A stretch of DNA of 64,000 bases. Origin: CAKOTZ01 sp964489885 (lineage in GTDB: Bacteria > Bacillota > Clostridia > TANB77 > CAG-508). The stretch is from contig CAZAZX010000007.1 of assembly GCA_964489885.1 (NCBI GenBank), forward strand, positions 14,615-78,614. The letters are read 5' to 3'. The position numbers and the translations under genes were made by a program. Shown here one piece after another: positions 54,139-63,060 of the stretch (position 1 is the stretch's first letter; every line of letters starts with the position of its first letter). The notes below the pieces were generated by a model that worked only from the letters and a program-made list of their open reading frames with translations, was not told where the DNA came from and did no database searches.

Positions 54139-55239
54139 TTACATTTGTTGTCTCATTTTTAATTGCATTATAGTTCTATTTAATACTTCTATATTCTTTT
54201 CTTCTATTTGAGACTTAGCCTGGTCAAGAGTTATTCTGCCTTGTACATATAGATTTGATAAAGAATTTATTAAACTTATACTTCCCTTGTCACTACTACT
54301 TTGCATTGCATCTTCTAGTTCTGAAACACTAAATTTTTCTTTTCTAATACAACCTGCAACAACATTATCAACAACCATTACTTCTGGAACCAACACTAAA
54401 TTTCCATCTATTCCCTTAAGTAACCTTTGTGAAACAACCAATTTTAATAATGATGAAATTAAGTATTTAACACTAGCTTGATCTCTAATTTCATAAAAGT
54501 TAATCATTCTATCTATAGTTTCAGCACATGATTTAGTATGCAAAGTTCCAATTACTAAGTGCCCTGATTCAGCCATTTCTATGCCTGCTTCCATAGTTTC
54601 CTTATCTCTAATCTCTCCTATTACAAGAATGTCACAATCCTCTCTTAAAGAGTTTTTTACACCATCGCTAAATGTTAAAGTATCTCCACCAATGCCAACT
54701 TCTTTCTGTACAATTATTGAATTTTTACATTTGTGCTTATATTCTACTGGATTTTCAAGTGTTAATATCTTTTTATTTTGTTTTTCATTAATTTGATTTA
54801 TTAAAGCATTTAATGTTGTTGTTTTACCAGAATTAGTTTTTCCAGTAACAAGAATTAAGCCTTGTGGCTGGTAAGTCATACGTCTTACTATATCTGGCAC
54901 ACCTAAATCCTCAAATCTAGGTAAACTATCTTTTATAATTCTCAATGTAATTACAGGAACTTCATTAGAAAGAGAAATATTTACTCTTAAACGAATTTTA
55001 TCATATTCATAAGATGAGTCCAATTTTCTATTCTTTTTAAATAATTCATCCTTGTCCACATTACCTCTTACAAAGTAATCATATAAATCTAACATATCTT
55101 CAGGTGCTATTATATCCATTCCATCAACAGGAATTAAATCCCTTGAAACCCTTATCATTGGTTTAATACCAGAAATCAAATGAATATCAGATGCATTTTT
55201 TTCAATTGCAGTATCAAGAATTTTTTCTATTTCTATCAT
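54139..55239 (-). CDS. pilT: Pilus retraction ATPase PilT
   Basis: 366 residues. ASDIHLISGIKPMIRVSRDLIPVDG opens the N-terminal domain; QGLILVTGKTNSGKTTTLNALI is Walker A, DCDILVIGEIRDKETMEAGIEMAESGHLVIGTLHT is Walker B with the His box, and a helical C-terminus follows. It drives pilus retraction and twitching. GGGAGGATAAAA precedes the ATG. It follows pilB by 21 nt. Confidence 0.94.
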   Translation of the reverse strand: MIEIEKILDTAIEKNASDIHLISGIKPMIRVSRDLIPVDGMDIIAPEDMLDLYDYFVRGNVDKDELFKKNRKLDSSYEYDKIRLRVNISLSNEVPVITLRIIKDSLPRFEDLGVPDIVRRMTYQPQGLILVTGKTNSGKTTTLNALINQINEKQNKKILTLENPVEYKHKCKNSIIVQKEVGIGGDTLTFSDGVKNSLREDCDILVIGEIRDKETMEAGIEMAESGHLVIGTLHTKSCAETIDRMINFYEIRDQASVKYLISSLLKLVVSQRLLKGIDGNLVLVPEVMVVDNVVAGCIRKEKFSVSELEDAMQSSSDKGSISLINSLSNLYVQGRITLDQAKSQIEEKNIEVLNRTIMQLKMRQQM

Positions 55240-55260
55240 TTTTATCCTCCCAAATTCAAA

Positions 55261-56890
55261 TTAAAACAATATTAATTTTTTATTTAATTCATCAAGAGTT
55301 GTCACTCCATTTATGACTTTTTCTATTCCATCAACTACCAATGGTCGATAACCTTCTTTTAAAGCAACTTCTCTTATTTCTATTGTTGTTCCGTTTTTAG
55401 TAATAATATCCTTTATAGGTTCTGTTAATTCTAGCACTTCGAAAATAGCAATTCTTCCATAATATCCTGTATTATTACAATGTTGACATCCGAACTGCAG
55501 TATATGTGTATTTGTCTTTAAAATCTATATTCATACCATATTTTTTTGCTATTTTTTCAATTACTTCTTTTTCATTTTCATTAAATTCTCTTTTTGCCCC
55601 ACACTCTGGACAAATTCTACGAATCAAACGTTGAGAAACAGATGTTGATAAAATACTTGCAATATCATAATTTGCTATTCCTATTTTTCTTAGTCTGGTA
55701 ATAACCTCTATGCTATCAATTGTGTGTATAGTTGATAATACGTAGTGTCCAGTTTGTCCAGCTTGAACAGCTATTTCAGCAGTTTCAAAATCACGAATTT
55801 CTCCAACTAAAATTATATCTGGATCCTGTCTTAAAACAGTTCTCAAAGAACCTGAAAAACTAGATTTAGCATCTACTTCAATTTGATTTAGTCCTTCTAT
55901 TCTAATTTCTACTGGATCCTCTATTGTTGTAATATTTATTTCTGGTTTATTTAATAATTCTATAATACTATACAATGTTGTTGTTTTTCCTTCTCCAGTT
56001 GGTGCAGCAATAATTGTAATACTATTATTTTTATTGAACATTTTTTTAGCTGAATCTATTGAATACGGAAATCCTAAATCAGCTAATGACATTATATCTG
56101 CATTCTTTTTTAATAATCTTAGAACAAATTTCTCTCCATTTACATTTTTTTGAGAAGAAACACGAATATTATAATCTTGATATAATAATATTCTTCCATC
56201 TTGTGATTCTTGTTTTTCCTGATGCATATTAGATATGGCTTTCAACCTGCCTATAATTTGTGTTTGTTTATCTTTATCAAGTGTTGCAATTGTTATAAGT
56301 TCTCCATCTATACGGTATCTAACCCTAATAGAATTTTCTTGTGGTTCGATATGAATATCGCTTGCTCTTTTAGTTATAGCATTCTTTATAATATTGTCAA
56401 CTAAACTTGTAATATCTGTAACTTCTTCAATATTTTCTACTGCTCTTGTTTCTAGTGAAAGCAATACTTCATCGATATTACTTTCAAAACTTAAGAATTT
56501 TTCCATTACAAGCCCTTTATTTAAAAGTAGCAATTTTACAGTATCTATTGCCCTTTTATTTGAAGTATCAGCAAAGCATACTTTTATCTTTCCGTTTGCT
56601 ATATCAAATGGTATAGCTTTACATTGTTTTGCAACATCACTGGAAATATACTCCGTATAATTAATATTTATATCCGAAACACTTAAATATATCGCTTTTT
56701 CTCCTAATATATCTCCTATCTGTTCTATTAACAAATAAGGATCACATAAATTAAGAATCTTTAAAATATCTCCAATTTTTTTCTTAGGGTGCGTTTTTTG
56801 ATAGTCTATGGCCTTATTTATATCTTCTTCAGTTACGACACCTCTTCTAACCAATTCTACACCTATAGGTACTTTGTTTCTTGAATCCAT
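55261..56890 (-). CDS. pilB: Pilus assembly ATPase PilB (GspE-like), joined across a CGG +1 site
   Basis: 542 residues if the C at 55492 is skipped. VELVRRGVVTEEDINKAIDYQK starts the GspE N-domain; ASDIHIEPQENSIRVRYRIDG, IIAAPTGEGKTTTLYSII (Walker A) and ILVGEIRDFETAEIAVQAGQTGH are the motor; CPECGAKREFNE is the first zinc pair. Then YTAV, the break, and in the +1 frame GCQHCNNTGYYGRIAIFEVL gives the second CxxC pair, with 70 further residues to a TAA at 55263. The zero frame ends at 55475, cutting off the motif. Located between the minor pilin and pilT. Confidence 0.9.
55490..55492 (-). other. CGG +1 site in pilB
   Basis: Coding strand ACT GCA GTT CGG ATG TCA ACA TTG TAA stops; skipping C gives GCA GTT GGA TGT CAA CAT TGT (AVGCQHC). 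CGG is codon 467. Confidence 0.85.
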
Positions 56891-56917
56891 AAAAACTTTC
56901 CTTTCTTTTGTAATAAA

Positions 56918-57806
56918 TTAATTACTCATTGGCCCATACTTATGATTTGTATTTAAAATATTTGCAGAATAGGTAGTTCCAATTTTACTTATTTTAACCC
57001 AAAATCCTGTATATACATCAAAATCATCAGTTGGAATTTTATACGAACTACCTAATTCATTTAAAGACTTTAAATCGCCATTTTCATCCACATATCTTTC
57101 ACCATTTGAGTATATAAATCTAATATCACTATTTGAATCTGTTAAATGATATGCAAATCTTGGAATCCATACATAAATATCTGATTTATTAGAATCTTTA
57201 ATCGCCATTGCCCATTTTTTATTAGAATAATCATACCAGTCTTGGTCTTTTTCTGTTGTTTCTACTAGTTTTTTTTCTACTTCTTTTTTATATGTTTTAT
57301 CCTCCTCTGAGTACACATTTTTAACAATTTGAATGTATTTTACTGGTGTAAGTCCATCCAATACTACTGGTTTGTTTGGAATTGTTAATATTTCTTTTTT
57401 CTTAATTTTCTGCATTTCTAATGTTTCATCTTTCTTTCCAACTTTATATTGGATATTGACTTTTACCGTTTTTATTACATCAAAATTTTCATTATATTTT
57501 TCTATTGAAATATTTACATTATATCCTTTTGAAATTTCAATACCTGCAACCTGATGTTTACCATTTTCTATTTCTTTAACTTCAAAATTTTCATCAGTTA
57601 CTTCACTATAATATAATTCATCAACCTTTTCAAGAATTTGTATAGCATAATTTGTAGCAGCTTGTTGCCTTATAGCTCCGAGTATTTGACACATATAAAT
57701 TTGAAAAAATTGTAGCAATTATGGTTGCAAATAAAGTGATAATTCCAATTGAAATAACAATATCTACTCCTGAAAGTCCATTTTCATTTTTTAAAATATT
57801 TTTCAT
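56918..57806 (-). CDS. Minor pilin / pseudopilin, joined across a CGG +1 site
   Basis: 295 residues if the C at 57680 is skipped. MKNILKNENG-LSGVDIVISIGIITLFATII is a prepilin leader cut after Gly10, with an acidic Asp at +5. After the break come GAIRQQAATNYAIQILEKVDEL and a beta-rich globular part with WYDYSNKKWAMAIKDSNKSD and IYVWIPRFAYHL, shared with the large pseudopilin at 20196. The ATG at 57806 overlaps the TGA of pilD (ATGA), indicating translational coupling. Without the shift the leader and helix would be lost. Probably a pilus tip or priming subunit. Confidence 0.8.
57678..57680 (-). other. CGG +1 site in the minor pilin
   Basis: Coding strand AAT ACT CGG AGC TAT AAG; skipping C gives ACT GGA GCT ATA AGG CAA CAA GCT (TGAIRQQA). 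CGG is codon 43. Confidence 0.8.
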
Positions 57807-58588
57807 TTTATTATTACCCCTAATCCAATAAAATTGCCTATTATTAGTAATAAAATGTTAAAAATACATAGTATAAATCCAATAGGAATTGATGTTATAT
57901 CTTTTTCTTTTCGAATAATTTTTAAGCCTAATATATATATTAGAGAAAGTATAATTGTTAAAATCATCAAATATGTATTAGTAAAAGAACACATAAACAT
58001 TAAAAGAGAAAGAATTTGTAATATGTAATTATTATGTTTTTCTTTTTTATAATACCTATATGATAAGCATAAAAATATGAATGCAAAAACTAAATATATA
58101 ACATATCTATATACATTAAAATCTAGTATATATAGATATACCATATACACTACTTGACTTAATATTCCAAATAATAACACTGAGTGATGAATATTCCTAT
58201 ATTCTTTATCAATTCCAGCTATTAAAAATAAGCTAACCAAATACAAAGTGGGAAATACTATTCCAAACGCACTTGTAATAGAAATATTTAATACATCAAT
58301 GTTTAGTGAAAGAATAAACATCATATATGTTAGCCCAAAAAATACTTCCAATAATAAATATCTTGGTCGAATTTTTTGTCCGCAATACCTACATTTTCCT
58401 CTCAAAAAAATATAGCTAAGTATAGGTATTAAATCTAAGAATTCAAGGCGATGTTTGCAATTAACACAATAAGAGCGTTCATGAGTAATATCTTGTTTTA
58501 AAGGAATACGATAAACTGCAAGAGTGCAAAAGCTTCCTAAAAAAGCTCCAATTATAAATGCAAAAATTCCAATAAAAATGTTAAGCAT
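57803..58588 (-). CDS. pilD: Prepilin peptidase/N-methyltransferase PilD
   Basis: 261 residues from the ATG at 58588 (GGAGGATGTGTAT upstream). FIIGAFLGSFCTLAVYRIP and SYCVNCKHRLEFLDLIPILSYIFLRGKCRYCGQKIRPRY carry the two CxxC pairs of the cytoplasmic domain. Several helices follow, with FLIAGIDKEYR holding a catalytic aspartate. It cleaves the leader of the pilins here and methylates the new N-terminus. It ends in an overlap with the minor pilin. Confidence 0.92.
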   Translation of the reverse strand: MLNIFIGIFAFIIGAFLGSFCTLAVYRIPLKQDITHERSYCVNCKHRLEFLDLIPILSYIFLRGKCRYCGQKIRPRYLLLEVFFGLTYMMFILSLNIDVLNISITSAFGIVFPTLYLVSLFLIAGIDKEYRNIHHSVLLFGILSQVVYMVYLYILDFNVYRYVIYLVFAFIFLCLSYRYYKKEKHNNYILQILSLLMFMCSFTNTYLMILTIILSLIYILGLKIIRKEKDITSIPIGFILCIFNILLLIIGNFIGLGVIIK

Positions 58589-58626
58589 ATACACATCCTC
58601 CATTTAATTTCCTTTTATACTAAATG

Positions 58627-58656
58627 GAGCATATACATAATTAAACGTATATGCTC
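58627..58656 (-). terminator. Hairpin between pilA and pilD
   Basis: GAGCATATAC...GTATATGCTC stem in the 160 nt gap after the major pilin. No clear T run follows on the minus strand, so it may be a partial attenuator or an mRNA stabiliser, allowing more PilA than PilD. Confidence 0.5.
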
Positions 58657-58749
58657 TATTAGTTGTAAATAAATTCTTATTCTAATCACTAAAACTAGCT
58701 AGTTTCATTAATTACGAATATGTTCTTAGTAGCTAAATTTCTATTTCTA

Positions 58750-58974
58750 TTAATTGTATAAGTTATAGTAGTAATTTGCTGTATTTTCAACTTCGTTTAA
58801 TTGTAGTTGTTCATTATATTGAGCTTCATTGTATTTGTTTACAGCTTCTTTTGATTTGTTAAGTAGTCCATTGTTTCCAAATAACATTGAAATTGAAACT
58901 CCTGCTAGTATTAATAATACAATAATTGTAATAACTAATGCTACTAATGTAATACCTTTGTTTGCCTTTAACAT
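58750..58974 (-). CDS. pilA: Major pilin-like protein (short)
   Basis: 74 residues: MLKANKG-ITLVALVITIIVLLILAG, then VSISMLFGNNGLLNKSKEAVN and a short polar tail. A prepilin leader of 7 residues is cut after Gly. The usual Glu at +5 is Ala here. It is very short for a major pilin and could be a helical core pilin. TTAAGGAGGATTAAAAT precedes the ATG. Similar leader helices occur in the glycine-rich gene at 12643. Confidence 0.85.
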   Translation of the reverse strand: MLKANKGITLVALVITIIVLLILAGVSISMLFGNNGLLNKSKEAVNKYNEAQYNEQLQLNEVENTANYYYNLYN

Positions 58975-59048
58975 ATTTTAATCCTCCTTAAATTTTAATT
59001 TTTTGTATATATTTAATAATAAATATAACCACTACTATTATTCTACAT

Positions 59049-59516
59049 TTATTTTGTATTTCCTTTCTCATAAAGTCGACCTGTAGACTCAGAATTGTCA
59101 TTTTTTGTTGTTATTTCGCTATTTCCGTTGTCTGAATTTTTTTCTGAATTATTTGCTTGATTACTGTTTGAATCAATATTATTGTTTTCATTATTTTCTT
59201 CATTTGAAGTTGGTTCCGTATATTCAGCAAAAGGATCTGCCTTTCCGGCTTCATACGTTTTTGTTTGTTTATACCCAGCTAAGTCTTCCTCTGTTACACT
59301 TAATGTTAATGAAATATTCTCTTGTGTTGTATCATCTGTCATTACAGTATCCAGTTCATTTTTTACTTCTGATAATTCTTCAGGCATGGTATAAGACATT
59401 GCTTCTGGCACTACTTTATTCATTGGAAAATAATCATAAAACATAACCGCTAGAATTAAAGCAATAACCACTAGAAGTAGTATTATTATAAAAGTTTCCT
59501 TAATAAAAGCTTTCAT
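59049..59516 (-). CDS. Pilus operon protein of unknown family (PilP position)
   Basis: 155 residues from the ATG at 59516 (AAGGGGATGAGTATA upstream). One transmembrane helix (~8-28) is followed by a short extracytoplasmic region (SVTEEDLAGYKQTKTYEAGKADPFAEY) and a Asn/Ser/Glu-rich tail. Its place after pilO and before pilA and the KADPF motif resemble PilP-like proteins (where DPF/RDPF is common). Family assignment tentative. Confidence 0.6.
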   Translation of the reverse strand: MKAFIKETFIIILLLVVIALILAVMFYDYFPMNKVVPEAMSYTMPEELSEVKNELDTVMTDDTTQENISLTLSVTEEDLAGYKQTKTYEAGKADPFAEYTEPTSNEENNENNNIDSNSNQANNSEKNSDNGNSEITTKNDNSESTGRLYEKGNTK

Positions 59517-59540
59517 TATACTCATCCCCTTTTTAAAAAT

Positions 59541-60266
59541 TTATTTATTGTTGCTATCATTACTACCATTTCCATTATCATTTCGTTCATCATTACTCAT
59601 ACTTGTAGTAATATTTGTAGAATCATTTGTAGAACTACTTGTAGAACTTCCTATTGTTGCATTTTCTAAATTTAATGCAATATCCTTAACAACAAATGTT
59701 GCTTCAAGGTTTGTACCACTTGATTGAGTGTTATTTGTTGCAGCAGGCACAAGTTTAAAATTATCTACCGAAAAACTAAGTTGTGCATCATTTTCCAAAT
59801 CAGAAATAAAATCAGTAATTGAAATATAACTTCCTGTTACATCAAAATTTAAATCACTCATGTCTGGTGTATTGTTACTGCTATTAGTTACATTTAATTT
59901 TAAAATTATTCCATTTTTTGTTGCATAAGATCCAATTTTAGTCCACAAAAGCTCAATCTCATATTTTCGAGTTTGATTAGCTTTTTGTATATCCTCTTCA
60001 TTAGTATATGTTATAAGTTCTTCATAACTCTTTTTTTCTGTAATTAGTTCTTTAGCACTTCTATTTAAGTCACTCATTTTACTTGGATAATCTTGAGTTT
60101 TTATCTTTTCCGCATTTTCTATACTTGTATCTAGCTGTTTATTTATTTCCTTTATATCACTAAAACTTAAAACCTCAAAATTAAAAAAATGGTATCCTCT
60201 AAATATTGCTGCATATCCAATTATGCCTAAAACAACTATTACTATTATTATTAATATCTTTTTTAT
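59541..60266 (-). CDS. pilO: Pilus alignment protein PilO with apparent AUA start
   Basis: 241 residues if started at ATA 60266-60264: (M)KKILIIIVIVVLGIIGYAAIF is the transmembrane helix, then a coiled coil and a PilO ferredoxin-like domain (VTGSYISITDFISDLENDAQLSFSVDNFKLV). No ATG, GTG or TTG exists in this frame before residue 64, and starting there would delete the helix. GGAAGGTG lies 7 nt upstream, and the ATAA overlaps the pilMN stop just as ATGA does at 57803. Initiation at AUA is rare in bacteria. The tail is Asn/Ser/Asp-rich. Confidence 0.75.
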   Translation of the reverse strand: MKKILIIIVIVVLGIIGYAAIFRGYHFFNFEVLSFSDIKEINKQLDTSIENAEKIKTQDYPSKMSDLNRSAKELITEKKSYEELITYTNEEDIQKANQTRKYEIELLWTKIGSYATKNGIILKLNVTNSSNNTPDMSDLNFDVTGSYISITDFISDLENDAQLSFSVDNFKLVPAATNNTQSSGTNLEATFVVKDIALNLENATIGSSTSSSTNDSTNITTSMSNDERNDNGNGSNDSNNK

Positions 60267-61933
60267 GGCAAATCACCTTCCATTGTTACCTTAACAAGTC
60301 CATCTTGTTTTGTGCTTGTATCTGATTTAACATTTAATAGTACGTTATCTAATATGATTTGTGCTTTTAGTATACCTAATTGTTCATAATTTTTAGCTTG
60401 TGCCTTAATTATAGCATGATAAGTTTTTCTAGATGAATTATAAGAACCTTGTCTTAACTGTGTTTCTATAGAAGTTAATTGAACATTTGTAGGTATTATT
60501 GACATTAATCTATTTAGTAAATTTGGCACAGCATTCTTAATTTCATATTTTTCGCTTGTTTTCCTATTCAACTCATTTAAATTATCTATTCTTGTTTTAT
60601 ATTCAGCAGTTCTTGATTTAATTTTATTAATATCATTATCAACTAAGCCTATCTGTGTATTCATACTTGATATTGTTTGTTCAACTTCTGCTTGTTTTTG
60701 TCCTATTTGATTTTGTGCTACATTTGAAAAAATTGAATACAAAATAATTACTATTAATATTGCTCCTGCCAAATGAAGTAAATATTTCTCAATTACATCA
60801 AAGCCTCCACTTAGATTAAAAGAAAAATTTGTTTTTAAAGCTTCAAATTTACTAGCTTTTTTATCATCTTTTTCTTTTACTTCTTCTTTCTTTTGGAAAA
60901 TTGATGGTAACTCAATTTTGTCAGTTAAACTAAGTTGCTTAAAGTTTATATCTTTTAATCCTTCACCTAATCCTTGTAATGCAAGTGCTATTGCAGAATT
61001 CACTTCAATATAATCTTTTATATTTAATCTTAATGTTTCTAATTGTATAAAATAAGGTTTTAATATTTCACATTTAATTTGTCTTATTGTTTCTTGAAAA
61101 TATAAATCAATATTATTTATTAATGCTCCGGAACCAGTAATATATACCTTTGCAATAGTTAGAGTTTCATCGCTTACTATTTCATTTACCTTTCTAACAA
61201 TGCTATATAAAGTTGGCATAATTTCTTCTAAATATATATTTTCTTCAATTTGTAAATTACTACTTTCTGAAGTATAAATAGTTGTATTTTTACAAACCTC
61301 ATACGCTTTTGCATAAGAATTTTCTCTAGAATTAATTTTGTCAAAAATTTCTTTCATTCCATGTTCTATAAGGTCTATCTTATATATTTGTCCATTTACA
61401 ATAATAGTAACAGAAGTTTTTTCTTCTAAGTTTACTATTGCTATATTTTCATTATTTTTTAATTCAACCAAATTAGTTATACTAACTGGTAAAGGAGAAA
61501 TATTTCTTAATTTATAGCCTTCAAGCTGTTGTGTTTTTTTTGCAATTTCAGTTTTATTAACAGCAATGTGAATTGCCCTTATTTTTTCCTTACTATCAAT
61601 TTCAGCAACTGAAAAATGTCTTGTATCTAGAACGCTTTTATTGTATCCTTTTTCTTCACATAAGTACTCAAACTCTGTTTTTATAGCCCTTTCAATATCT
61701 TTTTTGTTCAACATTGAAAACACTTCAAAATAATTGTAAAACTCATCTGACAAATTTATACTTATTGGTGTTTTATAACTATATGTTTCTTGTATTATTT
61801 GTTTCAAAGCATCATCAAGTTTATCATAATTTTTAAATCCAAATGCTTCAACTTTTATATTGTCACGTTCTTTTGATACTTTGGCGTATTTAATTAAATT
61901 CTTTTCAATATATAAGCCCAAGCAATCTGACAT
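60263..61933 (-). CDS. pilMN: PilM-PilN fusion protein
   Basis: 556 residues from the ATG at 61933 (AAAGGAGAAAAA upstream; ten upstream codons are open). Residues ~1-340 are the actin-like PilM (MSDCLGLYIEKNLIKYAKV; VYITGSGALINNIDLYF). A charged linker (~345-385) leads to a transmembrane helix (~390-410) and the PilN coiled coil and domain (NLLNRLMSIIPTNVQLTSIE). PilM and PilN are normally separate interacting proteins. First gene of the pilus operon. Confidence 0.88.
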   Translation of the reverse strand: MSDCLGLYIEKNLIKYAKVSKERDNIKVEAFGFKNYDKLDDALKQIIQETYSYKTPISINLSDEFYNYFEVFSMLNKKDIERAIKTEFEYLCEEKGYNKSVLDTRHFSVAEIDSKEKIRAIHIAVNKTEIAKKTQQLEGYKLRNISPLPVSITNLVELKNNENIAIVNLEEKTSVTIIVNGQIYKIDLIEHGMKEIFDKINSRENSYAKAYEVCKNTTIYTSESSNLQIEENIYLEEIMPTLYSIVRKVNEIVSDETLTIAKVYITGSGALINNIDLYFQETIRQIKCEILKPYFIQLETLRLNIKDYIEVNSAIALALQGLGEGLKDINFKQLSLTDKIELPSIFQKKEEVKEKDDKKASKFEALKTNFSFNLSGGFDVIEKYLLHLAGAILIVIILYSIFSNVAQNQIGQKQAEVEQTISSMNTQIGLVDNDINKIKSRTAEYKTRIDNLNELNRKTSEKYEIKNAVPNLLNRLMSIIPTNVQLTSIETQLRQGSYNSSRKTYHAIIKAQAKNYEQLGILKAQIILDNVLLNVKSDTSTKQDGLVKVTMEGDLP

Positions 61934-62183
61934 TTTTTTCTCCTTTTGTTTATTATTTATCATTTATCTGTTTAATATGAATTGTATTTTTTTACAAATT
62001 AATATAAAACTTTTTTCAATGTCTCTTTACATTTTATTATTTATCACGGAAAAGTCAATGCTTTTAGCTTAACTGTAAAGTATATGTAATATTTTTGTAA
62101 TATTAATGTAACATTCTATTTTTTGTATAATTTTATCTTAAATGGTAATTATAATATTAAATTTATTTTATGGAGGTTATAAA
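61934..62183. other. Divergent regulatory region between pilus operon and dodecin
   Basis: AT-rich, no gene seen. TATAAT at ~62125 could be a -10 for the dodecin side; no convincing -35 is present. The pilus promoter is not obvious either. Confidence 0.4.
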
Positions 62184-62399
62184 ATGATTGCTGAAAAACA
62201 TATAAAAGTAACCGGAACTTCAACAGTTTCATGGAAGGATGCCATAGTTCAAACAATTGCAGAAACAGCTAAAACTATAGATTACATTTCAACTGTTACA
62301 GTTCTTGACCAAACTGCAAAAGTCAATGGAAAAAAAATAGTTGAATATTATGCAACACTAGATATTTCATTTGTTGTTGACCGTGAAAGAGAGGATTAA
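62184..62399 (+). CDS. Dodecin-family flavin-binding protein
   Basis: 71 residues from the ATG at 62184 (TGGAGGTTATAAA upstream). AEKHIKVTGTSTVSWKDAIVQTIAETAKTI, followed by a beta hairpin (STVTVLDQTAKVNGKKIVEYYATLDISFVV), is the dodecin fold. Dodecins form hollow dodecamers storing riboflavin or FMN; clostridial members can bind other small ligands. It is followed 4 nt later by spoVAC. Confidence 0.88.
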   Translation: MIAEKHIKVTGTSTVSWKDAIVQTIAETAKTIDYISTVTVLDQTAKVNGKKIVEYYATLDISFVVDRERED

Positions 62400-62403
62400 G
62401 TTT

Positions 62404-62868
62404 ATGGAAAAAATCGAAACACAAAAGGACTATCAAAAATATGTTGATAAAAAATCGCCAAATTCTCCAATATTAAAAAATTGTTTTAACGCATTTTGGG
62501 TAGGTGGATTAATTTGTATGATTGGTCAAATAATAACTTCATATTGCAAATACAAAGGACTAGACACAGAACTTAGTAGTACTATAACATCAATTATTCT
62601 AATTTTTGTAAGTGCTTTTTTAACTTCACTTAATCTTTTTAATAAAATAGGTAAATTTGCAGGAGCTGGTTCCCTAATTCCAATTACAGGTTTTGCAAAT
62701 TCTATTGTTTCACCTGCTATGGAATATAAATCAGAAGGTTATGTTATGGGTGTAGGTGGTAAAATGTTCACTGTTGCAGGGCCAGTATTAGTTTATGGTA
62801 TTTCAACTTCTATTTTAGTTGGGATTCTATATTTATTGTTTCATAGTCAGCCTATTGCTCTAGTATAA
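62404..62868 (+). CDS. spoVAC: Stage V sporulation protein AC
   Basis: 154 residues from the ATG at 62404 (AGAGGATTAAGTTT upstream). NCFNAFWVGGLICMIGQIITSY, AGAGSLIPITGFANSIVSPAMEYKSEG and GKMFTVAGPVLVYGISTS are the family signature. SpoVAC is a mechanosensitive channel subunit that moves dipicolinic acid into spores. spoVAD and spoVAEB normally follow; here an intergenic repeat and an IS110 element follow instead. Confidence 0.94.
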   Translation: MEKIETQKDYQKYVDKKSPNSPILKNCFNAFWVGGLICMIGQIITSYCKYKGLDTELSSTITSIILIFVSAFLTSLNLFNKIGKFAGAGSLIPITGFANSIVSPAMEYKSEGYVMGVGGKMFTVAGPVLVYGISTSILVGILYLLFHSQPIALV

Positions 62869-63060
62869 GAATCTGACCCACCTTGTTGTTTCACAATAAA
62901 ATTAATATTATTGTGAAACAAATAAATATTAAAAGACAGTAGGTAATATGTCAATAGAAAAATAAAAAATTTTTCAATTATTTTTTATCAAAATAATGAA
63001 AAATTGGCACACTTAATAGAACATGCTAAAATAGCACATTTTGGTAGACATAATATATAA
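62869..63060. other. Intergenic region with repeat remnant and hairpin, next to IS110
   Basis: GACCCACCTTGTTG (62875-62888) is an inverted copy of the GTGGGTC...CAACAAGG repeat. TTGTTTCACAATAA...TTATTGTGAAACAA (62885-62922) is a hairpin suited to terminate spoVAC. The remaining ~130 nt up to the transposase stop is AT-rich and probably includes the IS110 end and perhaps part of its noncoding RNA; I cannot place the boundary. Confidence 0.55.

Noticed and set aside
59541..60077. pilO starting at the ATG at 60077
   Set aside because: It would remove the transmembrane helix and coiled coil that are clearly coded upstream without stops.
62940..63060. Bridge RNA of the IS110 element
   Set aside because: Plausible location for some IS110 subgroups, but the element ends cannot be placed and no clear RNA fold could be shown.
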